Source: Brachypodius melanocephalos (taxonomy: Eukaryota > Chordata > Aves > Passeriformes > Pycnonotidae). Taken from it: a DNA stretch of 64,000 nucleotides. The stretch lies in assembly GCA_013398615.1 (NCBI GenBank), contig VZSR01003282.1, positions 6,839,872 through 6,903,871 of the forward strand, read 5' to 3'. The notes beneath the pieces are model-generated. The model did not search any database. It had not been told where the DNA came from and saw only the letters and a program-made list of their open reading frames with translations. The translations under genes and the position numbers were made by a program. Shown here piece after piece: positions 26,901 through 38,900 of this stretch. The number at the start of each line of letters is the position of its first letter. The stretch's first letter is position 1.

Positions 26901-29900
26901 TCAGCGGATTTCAGGCAGAAGTAAAATCATGCACCAGAGCAAAGCTGCCTGAGTTACAGTTAAATCAAAGCCATTCTAACGTGGGCTGGAAGGACTTTAA
27001 TTTTCAGCTTTCAGATACTGATGACAATGAAGTCTTGGATGAATTGCATATAGAAAGCAGTGATGAGAAAAGTCCCTCAGATTTATTAGCAAGTCCCTTT
27101 CCTGAGAAGTATACAAAGACCTCTGACTTGCTCAAAGTCATGGAGAATTCTCAGTTTGTTTCTACTGGCAAAGAAGAGAACCAGCTGCCAGTTCACTCAG
27201 ATATTAGACCGAAGACGTGTAATTTCATTAAACAACAAAAGGTGATAAAAAAGACCTCTTCTGAAGAGTGCATTACAGTAATATACGATGCTAAGGATGG
27301 TGAGCCAATTGAATTCAGCTCACATCAAACTGGAGTTGTCACTGTAACAAGAAATGAGATTTCAATCAAGCAGCCACAAACTACGTCCAGTGCAGATTAC
27401 ACTGAACTTATACCTCAGGGAAGAACTGATTTGCAGCCAGGACCCAATGCTAGAAACTACACTGCTTCAGAACGACAGGAAGATGAAACTGGAAAAAAAA
27501 CTCTTGAAGATAATGCAGGGAATAAAAATACAGTTGTCCCCCTGGCCTGTGGTGAATCTTCACGCTGTGGAAGAGTGACACAGCAAAATACTTCACGACA
27601 GAAACTAGTGAAGCCAGTGTATGATGCGTCATACAAGGCCAATTCAAACTCCACTGTGCATGCAGGAATCAGTCAAAAGCCAAATGTAACTAAAATACCC
27701 AGCAGAGGTAAATTTTCTCCCCAAAAAACTCTGATGGCTGAGAGTGGGGAGGCACCTGTAGCTCTGTCAGTGGGCCCCACAGCCCTTGAGAAATCACCTG
27801 CTCTGCCACCTGTAAAGCTTTCAAGATTCAAAAAGGCTCAAAGCCCACCTCGTCATTTTGATTCAAAAGTTGAATTTCAGGTTCCAAAGGCCCCCGCCCA
27901 CCCCCTGCCTGACTTGAAGCGTCCTGGCAGAGGAGATGGGTCAAAATATCCAAAGAGTCAGAGTCCAGCATCACCACTGTTGCCTCAGCACCTTATAGAG
28001 CCCAGTAGCTATGGGGAACCTCCAACCAGAGACTTCCATTGTGATTTAGCTACTGTAGAAACCCGGTCTCCATCCCCACCCCTTCCTCCAGGCAGGTCAA
28101 CATCCCTGTTGATTCGGCCTAATTATGCTAATTCTCCACCTCTAGCAGTAAAGTTAGGAGGAGCTGGTCCCTCTGAAACAGCAAAAAATATACTGAAATC
28201 ATCTCCATTAAAAGGGACTGTGAACTCTGGCTTTCATAATCAATCTAGTCATGAAATGCAAGCAAAAAATGTATCTTCTGGGGCCAAAATTGAATTATCT
28301 TACCTTCAAGAAAATGCAGAAGGAATTATGCAAAGTAAATGCACATCTCAGCAATCCCACAGTGCATGCCAAGGACTTTCCAAAGTTTCCACAAAGCAAG
28401 TCTGCCCAAAAAACCTCAATCAGGTGGGTCTCCACAGGAGCCGTGAGTGTTCCAGCACAGATTCTCAAACAGCCAGGTCCTTTTCTCTAGGCTGTCCATC
28501 ACTGGAAACAGCTCCTTCACCAGACACATATTCCAGCAAAAACAGTACTTCCAGTGACAGTGGGTTGGATCAGCTACAAGAGATGCCAAATATTCTCCCC
28601 GGAACTCCTCAATGTCACACGACGAGCACAAGTGAGCCTTTGCTGTCTCAGGTAAACAATTTCCCATCAACGCTGCTTCATGCCAGTGATGCTGCACGTG
28701 CCTCTCAAAGCTGTAATGAGAGAGGAGTGAAAACCCGTCTCCCTGTAGGACTGAAATTATTTGTCAAATCTCCCCAGCTTCTCCGCAAGAGCTCTACTGT
28801 ACCAGGGAAGCAGGAAAAAGACAGTATAAACGCAGCTTCCAAAAGTAGTGTGAGTTCCAGCAGGTACAAGCAAAGTGAGTCTGTGTGTGTAACCACCAAA
28901 GGGGCAACAGATGCGGAATTAAAGGACTCCAGGTCTGATAGTGAAGTAAAAAATAATTGTGCTGTGGGACTTAGTATGGATACAGCATCGGCTCATTCAC
29001 ATGAAAGCTGCAACTTGGTGGTAGACAGAGGAGATGGATTAGAAAACAAATTAGTTAAGAGGTCTGTTTCTTCTAGCAACAAGTCACACTTGAAGCCAGC
29101 TCTGGGCATGAATGGAGCAAAAGCTCGGAGTCAGAGTTTCAGCATTCACACAGGGGAGAAGCCATCTGCCCCTGTGACAGAAGGTGTCGGGAAAGTACGG
29201 ACTCAGATTATTACAAACACTGCTGACAGAGGGAATTCTCTAACAAGGCAGAACTCAACCATGGAAGGGCTTCAAATCAAGGCTGCCCCTGGGACAGCAG
29301 TGACACCAGAGGCTCTTTCATATTCTACTAAACCCACAGAAAATTCTTATCCTAGACAAGGCTCTCTTGGAAATACGAGTAGTTGCAATAGCCAGCATGG
29401 AAGCCCAAGCAAATTGCCCTTCAGATCGTCTCAAAAAGTAGACCAGTTTCAGAGCACTTCAAAATGTGATGGAAGCAAACCATTTTCTCAGAAAGATGCA
29501 CGCAGTCTATCTGCGCAGAGTGAGAAGAGCACTGAAAGCTTTAAGCATGAAGCTCTAGGTAAAAAAAGTGTTCTGACAGCAGAATTGGAGTTAGAAGCCT
29601 CGGCTGCTGTACCTTCCAAACAAATTTTGTCCTTCCAAAGCTTTGACGGGGTAAAGTGTCCTCACAAACTGGAAGCAACAAAGTCACGAAGACAGCAAAT
29701 GTCTTTAAAATTAGCAGAAACCTCTGAAAAGGTTAATGATCTTTTGAGTTCACCATCTCTGCAACCTACAATAGAGGAGAAAGTCATGTTATGCATTCAA
29801 GAAAATGTGCAAAAGGGTCAGGGACAAACCAAATCCCCCACTGTGGAGACAAAACAAAAGACTGGGCCTTCTATAGCCAGTTGGTTTGGCTTCCGAAAGA

Positions 29901-32900
29901 GTAAGCTCCCAGCACTGAGTAGCAGGAAGACTGATGTTCCTAAAACTAAGGTGGAAAAAAAGGATGCTAAAGTTTCAGGATTTGGAATTAAGCAGGCAAA
30001 ATTAGAGAGAAGAAAAGAAAAGAAGAAAACTGAACAACACTGTGAAATAGAAAATGAAATTAACATGAAAACAGACAATGGTGACATTTTATCTATGGAG
30101 AGCAAAATCATGAAGGCTTCCCAAGACCCTCCTGGTGAGGTTGAGTGTGAACAAGTCAGAGGTTCTACCACAGCTGCCTACTCACCAAAAGACAGCTTTA
30201 TGAGAGAGCTTTTAAACAGGTAAAACTCCAGAACACAATACGGGATGTGTTGATGTCCATGTAGCTTTACAGATGCCCAATGTGAAGTTCCATGTGTGTT
30301 GTTTTTGTGCTAAGAATGCACAGTAGCAAACAGTAGGTGCACAGTTGGGACTTTAATCTCTACAGGAAATAAAAAAACCATTAACAATGAGATGATGATT
30401 TTGTTCATGTTACTTTGTTAACCAAACCACTGGTCTTTGAAACTAAAGATAGGCGAGTTACATCCAAGCTGATAATTCAAATTATTCCAGAAATCAAGAA
30501 TCTAGGCAGATGGTGTGTAAAGATAGAGGGTAATTAGGTACATGTTTCAATGTATTCCATCTTCCTGTACTGTAACCAGAAAACACATATTTGGTAACTT
30601 GTCAGAATTAATTACTTTTCCAGCTATCTGGACAACCTTTGGTCACAGAAGAACTTAACAATTGGTATATTGTGTTTTCACGTTTGCCCCACAGCAGTCC
30701 CAAATATCATATAAATCATCACGTGTGAAAGGCTAAATTGATATTCTACCTGAGATTGCAAGTGACAGGTTTGATCAAGGCTAGTTAGAAACATTTATCA
30801 CTCAAAGGTCTAGAGACAGAAAGATACAGAGGGGTTACTTTAAGCATTAAAGGAATGGGAAAGTAGAGTGATTGAAGAAGGGCAATGCAATTTATCAGAG
30901 GAATCACTCTCTACCTGCAGAGTTGATAAGAAAGCAGCTCAGCAGACAGAAAGTGGATCAAATAATGTTTCCTACAGGAGTGTGTCGAAGGGCAGCTCCC
31001 AGGGCTCCTCTCTTCACGGCAACTCTATCAGCTCTCAAGGAAACCACAGGAAAAACAGCAACACAAAAGCTGATATGGAAATGCAGAATCAGACCCTGGT
31101 AAGTGCTTCAGTACATGAGAACATTATTACCTTCTTTTTAACTTCTGGATGTGTTTCTGATTGCCATTGCAGGCAAACAGGATAATGACTGTTTATATAT
31201 AAGATAGAAAGATTTTGTGTAGATAGAGGATTGTGAATTAATGCAAAAGTTGGCAGTTTGGCTATAGGCCACATTATACAGATAGTCATGAAGATTCTCC
31301 TGCTTCTGCTGGCAATTCAGTTCCAGTGAAGATACATGCACAGTGATAGTCATACTGTAGTAGAGTGAAATAATAGGACCATTTTTTTTTATTCTTTTTT
31401 CTCCTTTCCCTGAAAATTGCATACCAGTAAAGAGCATTCCTCTGAACATTATAGAAGTCATTAAGCCTAAAAAGTGCACTGCTGATGTGGAAAAGGCAAA
31501 TTATTTGACCACGTTTGGGAATATTTGTCACTTAAGAGGGAATTTCAAGAGCAAAAACATACATTGGACCTGTGTCTCACTTTGTGCCATTAAAAATCTC
31601 CCTGTTAATGGCCTGTAGTTAGTTTTACTACAGTTAGTAAGGTACTAACTGTACCTGATAATTTATTTTACTCATAGAGGAGGAATGTTTTTATGTAGAA
31701 GAAAAATTATCCTGTTTTCTGTTAGCTGCTAGAGTCTGGTTCTGGACTAACTTTACTGCACTGAGAAGTGTTCACAGAGAGTATAGACTGTAACCTAAAG
31801 CCAGGCTGAAGGGGTGCCCTTCCTGGTAAACCTTCTTTTAATTAACCTTAGAATTTAATGAGCAGTGTCTTGCCTAGCAAGAGCCTTTCCCATGATGTTT
31901 TAAAGTCAAGCACAAGGAGAAGAGAGATGCTTTAACCCTATAGCATTCTTTCCTCATTCCTGAGATAGCTGTCTTGTCCATATTATTACAATTATTATTA
32001 ACCATAACCACAATTTTAACAAACAGCCTGGAAACTCGTGCCAAATATAATATTTACTGTGAAGCTGAGGCTGTTACTTTTGTTGTTCTGATAGAACTGT
32101 GTTACTGCAGTGCAGCACATACAACAATTTCATCTGGGGGAATCTGAAATACAAATTCTCTGTGAACATTGCAAAAAGCTTTGTAATGGGAACTGAAAAA
32201 ACTCTTGGCTTAGGGCTGATTTTGAGGATGCTCGAGGTCAAGGCATTCCATACGTAGTTTCAAATTCAGGCAAATTTTCTTTTCCTTTTTTTTAACTTTA
32301 ATACAGATATCTTTGCTGAGAACATCTGCAAGGTCATTTTTTTTAAAACTTACAGGGAACATATGCAAAATGAATGTGTTTGAAAACTTTCCTCCTGACT
32401 CCTCTGGTATCATCTCTTCTTTGAAAATGTAGATGTCTCCTGCATTATAAAACCACAAATTATAAGCATATCTAAGGCTGTCCTTGTAGTGTCACTGAAA
32501 GGAAAGAGAGAGAATGAAAGTCTGGAAATGTGCAATATGCAGGAAATTCAATCCAACTGATCTAGAACTTAGATAGCAAAGCAGAGCCCCTTATCAGAGC
32601 CACTCAGTTTAACTATGCCCCATTTAATATGGTCCTGACAGCTTAGGGTATATCTTCACTGTACAGAAGTACAAAAAACTCTACACGTTGCTTCTACAAT
32701 TTCCTTCTAACTTATTATTTTCTAATGCTGCAATAATTTGCTGTGCTTTTTGTCTGTCATTTTGTGGAGTCTTTCTAAATGCTGCAGTAATAGTCTTTTA
32801 AGTATATCTTAAAGAAACACACTTTATTTTATGAAGGAACTACAAAGATTGTCCTTAATGTACGTAAATAATGGAGAAATGCTAATTATACTGTTTAGTT

Positions 32901-35900
32901 TTTAAAGGACATGTTAGTCATGGTGAAAAGGCATTACTTCTGCTACACCATACAGTCTTTTGTTAGCAGGGAAACAAAGTATTTTTGTGTGGTTTTTGAA
33001 GATAAGGTTACATTTATATGTTTCATTTTTTTGAGTTTCATATTGTGTTTACTGTGGCACTTAATCCCTGAAAGAAATATCTAGTGCCAAAAGACTGATG
33101 GTATCTAGAATAATGAGATTTAAAATGTGCTTACATTTATTAATGCTAACTTATGAAAGAGCTATACCCTAAGATTCCTCAATATGTGATGTTTCATCTT
33201 GTCCTCCAAACTTCTAAAAGAAAAACAATGCAAAATTTTTAAATTCAAAGTTCATGAATCTTATTACTATCATTCCAGTTATTCTTTGGTGTCTGCTTAC
33301 TTTGAAGCAGATTGCAGAGGGCTGGGAGATGGCTGTGACTGAAAACAGTCACATGCAGTAGAATGGCCTGTTGTGCATTTTTTTTTTTTTGCTCATAAAA
33401 AGACAAAATTAATGCTTTTGGGGAAAACAGCATAAATCTTTTGAAAAGCCCTAAAGCAGGAAGATTTCTTTTCTTTTGTGAACAATGCAAAGTGCACTCA
33501 GTCATATGGTTCAGTGCAGAAGCTGCTGTATTTCCAAACTGCTTATCAGATATATACTGCTGCTTTAAATCCTGCCCAGAACAGTTGCTAACATAAATTT
33601 TCTAGCAAGATTTTTTTTCCCTTTAAAAGCTATTTAATTTTTGATGATTAAATCACTTTTCCTATGATGTGCCAGGTAAAGGCTTGAGGCACTATTATGC
33701 CATAACATGTGCACCGAATACCCCTGATTTCTGTTCATGCAAAGACTGTTATTGCTGGACTGCCACTGAATTTATGGAAAATGCAATGTTCCACCAATGG
33801 TGGCCTTGTGCATTCACCTTCAGAGGGAGACACTTCCCGTTAGTGTTCATCAAAAAAGCACTTTGCTCTAAAGGCCAGCCAGCAGAAATACATAACACTT
33901 TAGCCTACAACCAAGGATATTCCACATTCTCCAGTACTTTTTCATGTCCTTGGCTGGAGCTTAAGGTGAGATACAATCATTTTTGTGCTGCGCTGCTTCA
34001 TTTCATCTTTGTGATTTTGTTACAGCCCTGTGTGATTTAGAACAGCCGTGGGCTTCACTTTGTGAGGTGGAAATGTGGCACCAGACCCAAGACACCAGGA
34101 GTTTTGTGTGGCACTCACTCTGTGTGTGCAGTCTCTGTGATTGGGGAACACCCAGGGATCTGTTGCAATATTGTGAAATGTCACAGCAGCACTTGGCCAT
34201 CCACTCTGCAAATGTGAGAAACTGTTCCACCTGGAGTTGGATGCCAAGTGAACACTCATTTTCCTCAGCCTCCTCATTTTCCATAGCCTGGAGAGAGGCA
34301 TTTCGTAAGAAAGAAAAGATATAATCAAATCCCTAGGATTAAGAGATGATAAATGCACTTTTAAAAACCTAGAGAGCAAGTCTTTGGTGTCGTACTTAGG
34401 CTGCTCACAAGAGGTCAACAGGACTCCCTGTGTAACCCAGCAAGCAGGATCTACACTGTGATCGAAGATATGTCATGCAAATGATGATAAATTCCAGTGG
34501 TGTAAATTACAAAATGTGCTTTTGTTATTGTGAGTGTGCTGTAAGCCGTTTGAAACAGCAGAGGGTGATTAGCAAATAATTTAAGATCCCTGAGATATAG
34601 AAAGCAATTTTTTCTCCGGTGCTGCCTTTTCTCCTCTCACCACCCTGGAAGTATCTTTATTCCTGTTTGATTTATATAGCATGGCAGAAAAATATGTCCT
34701 TGAAACTGAATTGTGGCCACTGATGGCACGTGATGGAGGGGGATTTCACTGTGTGCTAGGGAGAGACTCAGACTGTCTGTGCACCTGGAAAATAGGAGTG
34801 CAGAATAACAGGGCAAAGATACATCTTTGAAAAAACCCATAGTATCTGAGAGATTTGAATAACACAAACTTGAATTCCACATACAGGCTCTTAGAGTGCA
34901 CTGCATTCTTAAATGGTTTTTCTCTCTCTATCTCGCTAATAAATGCTTTTAAACAGGGGTGGAAATAAAACCACCAAAGTTCAGTGTTTGCAAACTGAAC
35001 TAAAGGGATACCACACCATATATCAGGTTTTTATTTTGAAGAAGTGCATCTTCCAAGGGTATTTTTCATTGCTGCATATTGTGATTTTGAATGAAATTAA
35101 AGTTGTTATCGTCAGATATCATTGATAGAATGACAGATTATATATTCCACTCTCAGCTGCCATGTAACTTTACTCTGATTTATTTCTGCAAAACTTTCTG
35201 TAGTTGTCATGAAGCAACATAAACAGAGTCACAGATGTTCTTCACTTTTGTTGTTGCACTATGTACAGGCTAAAGTAGTCACAGAAAACCTGCAAGAAGA
35301 AGAGGAGGACACCATGACAAGGACTACATGTCAGAGTCATGTGATAGGTACTGTATTATATTTTACACTGGATTTTATTGCTGTCAGTTCTTGCCAAAAA
35401 GACATGTTTAATTCTCGTTACTTTGTTTGTTTGCCCCCTTATGTCAGCTTTAGCCTTCATTTAGCTCCTGAAATAGGCAGATTTTATCAAATGCATGAGA
35501 TGAGCACGTAGCAGTGCAATTGTGGGTCAATGCAATGTTTGACTGGAGAGCCTTGGGATCTGGTTATGAAAGATCATTTCAGAACAGTGGCTTCACATAA
35601 GGGCTGTTATGCCTGACACTTTCAGTGGGAATAATACTGACATACCATAACTCTGTCATCTGGCCTTGAATCAGTGAAATTGAGAAAAAAATTTAAAAAT
35701 AAATTAATTAAATTGAGTTTAAATAATTAATAATTTAATTTTATTAAAATAATTAAATTTAAATAGCAGAATAATTGTTGTGATAAACTAAACCACAAGG
35801 AACAGCAAACTGGTGTCCTGAAGAACTTAAAGCTGTTATTGAAAATAAAGCTGCCATTGCTGTAGAAGGGTGGTACCATCCACCCTTGGCATGTATTAAT

Positions 35901-38900
35901 TTTTAATCTCAGTACATGTAAAAATATCTAATAAGCAAGGGAGGACAAAACAGAAGTCTGAGGTTTGTGTTAGAGCAGTGTGTCACCAACATAAGGAACC
36001 AAATGAACAAAACAAAATTCGCCTTTAGGAAGTTCCCTTTGCAGATAGAGAATGCAGTAAAAAAATATCATTAAAATGTTGAAGTCTGATCCCATTTCTT
36101 TTTTTCTAGCCAGAATCTCTTTAATTTCACTGGTCCTGCCAACCCAGTAAGTCCAAACAGAGGTATCATGTCAAAACACATTTCTTTTGGGGGCAGTAGG
36201 GAAATGTTTGCATGCTTCATTGGCTTGTACAGCCCTTTCAGTCCCAAATTCAGACAAATAAACTCTGGCTGTGTTACCTGAAGGAAAGATCCCCAAACTC
36301 TTCCCTGTCTGAGAACTCAGCCATAACCTGGCTCCATGACAGCAGCTGAATAACAAGAACTGCACAGTGTAAGACTCTGAGGGCATTCTGTCACTAGCCC
36401 TGCAAACAGAAATTCATGCCTCTCATGCTCTGCATGCCCAGCAGAGAACACCTCACCTAAGAGTGTTCAAAATTACTTTTTCTCATGCTGAAATAATTAC
36501 TTTGCCTCCATCCCAAAAAAATTCTCCAAACTTTATTTTGAATTATGTGAAATGTTGCAGGTTTTTTTTTTTCATCTAGATACTGAAGAATGGACCCAAA
36601 ACAACTATTTGCATGGGTTTGGGGTTTTTTCATAAAAAGACTCCAGAGCATCCTTGTTCATCAGTGTAACTGGTGGTTGTGGCTGAGACCTAGTTGATAT
36701 ATTTTGATATTTTATTTGGTATTGGGTCCTGTAATATAGTTCTAATGGCTTTTGAGACTATTAATATTTTGCTTCTCCCACAGGCACCAAATCTGAGTCT
36801 CTGACAGGACATAGTGGTTATGGACCAAGTTGTCAGATGCTTTTAAAATTCCTTGATAGAGATTCTGGCATTTTTCTGGTACAAAAATTTTCATAGGAAG
36901 ATACTGATTTTTTTTCCTTGCTGAAACTCTATGCTTCTCTCACTAACTTGTTCCACAACCTCACCACCCTTAAAATAAAGAGTTTCTTACTAATTCCTAA
37001 ATCCACTCTCCTTTAGCTTAAATCCATTCCCCCTTGTTTCCCCAGAAAACAAAGTTTGCAGTGGGTTTTTAGCTGTATTTTAATGCATTTATTCTACTGG
37101 GTTGTATCAAAACAGAGCTGAATGTATAGAATATAGTAGAAAGGCTATGATTAAGAAGGGAAAATGTTTTTTATGCAGCAGGAAAAGCACGTGTTTCTGT
37201 AGTTGTCACTGGAATAACTAAACTGACAGCAGTCCTGCCCAGTTAACCAATAAACAAGATACTAATAACAGTCTTCCAGGTAGGTGTCATGTGAGACAAT
37301 TGTGGTTCATCATGTTCTATCAGTGAGATACTCCTGGGTATGAATCAAAAAATGTGTAAAATACCACTTGCTAGGTTTTTAATTGTCAGTTGCTGATCTA
37401 AACCACTTTGAGTATTTCACTGGCTCTTCAGATTTGCCCAGTTACATAGAATTTCCCTCCTCATATACTTATATCTCAGGAACACATAATCATTTCCATG
37501 TGAAGCAGTCATTATATTGTGCTGTATCGTTCTTCAAAATATATTTAAACCATTTTGAAAGTTTTTAAAAATACGTTACACTCTGAATGCCTTTGGTGTA
37601 GTGTCAGTGAGGAAGCCAAACGTGGCTGTGGCATCTCCCACCCCCACAGACAGCAGACCTGAGGACCCATGAGCATCCCTTTGAAGTCCAGTCATCCTCA
37701 GAGCTTTTCCCTCAAGCCCTTTGCAATAAAGTAGTTGTGTTTTGAAACAGGCATGAAGTGGAAAACAGTAAAGTACCTAGTAAGAGGAAGGACATGATGA
37801 AAAGGTTGAGTTCCCCTTCATGTCATGACAGACTCCCCAGCTCAGACAGGTACAGCAGGTTCTTCAAGTATTCCTATAAATAAAATTCCTTTATTGAATG
37901 CACAGATGATGTGTCAAGCTCCAGACAGTATTGTTCCCATGTAAACATTAAAAAAAAGGCACCTTCATTTTACAAAGAAAAAGAATTCTGTTCCCCTCAA
38001 GGGAGTAGAATTGTCCTTATTTGTCTCAAGTTTCCCCATTGTCACCATGGCCCAAATCTTACAAGACAGTTACAGATGACACCTTTACATACAGGATGTA
38101 ATAATTGGACATCTTGAGAGGAACAAAGCATTTGTTTAAAAGTTCAATATTTTATATTTCAAGTGTTGTTTCAAATTAGTAGCTATTCCTGGAAAAGTGT
38201 GATTATATTAATTACAATGCATTCAGAATTTTCATTTATAAACAGCTTCAAGGGAAAAGTCAAAAATCCATGGCACAAGTAAACAAATGCTAATTACTGA
38301 AGAATTCATTCTTGCAGACAACTTCACATGGGAATACCAGGGTATGCAGCATCACTTTTTGGGTATACACAAATTAACAGGCTGTTTTCTTTTTGGGAAT
38401 ATATCTGTAATGAACAGGAAATTTAGTTGTAATTAATTATATCATTCTTCAGTGTTGATATGAACCTCTGCTGAGGCTGAAGGGAAAGACTGAATGTGCC
38501 GTTTTCTCAGACAGCAACACTTTGGTGATTTATCAAACCCCAGTTTGCAATTTGCATGATAATAATTTTTCTGGGTCCAGTTTTTTCCTTTTCTGTCACC
38601 TCAAATGGGTGAAAGCATGCTAGAAGAGCAAGCCAGAATGGAATAAGCTTTTTGCTAATGATATACTCAAGCTTCACACAAAACACAGCCTCAGCTTAAA
38701 TAGACTGATGAGAAATGTCTGAGAAAGTTTCAGGTCTTCTTAAATTTACACTCAGATTTCAATAAAAAGAAACAGGGTTTCAGTTTTTTTGTCACAGATA
38801 TTTCTATATGCGGATATGTTTATTTGGGTTTCCAGCAGGCATTCCATCCTTAGCAACATAAATGAATCAAAGATTTCTGGTCTAAAGCACTGAAATTCAG

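Noticed and set aside
29818..30171. 117-codon minus-strand ORF under the giant exon
   Set aside because: A shadow of the Lys/Glu-rich coding sequence read in antisense, giving Phe/Leu/Ser-rich translation.
33669..34418. Group of 93-132 codon ORFs on both strands, some Cys/Trp-rich
   Set aside because: They overlap each other in conflicting frames inside the 22-kb intron and lack splice boundaries, domains or recognisable relatives.
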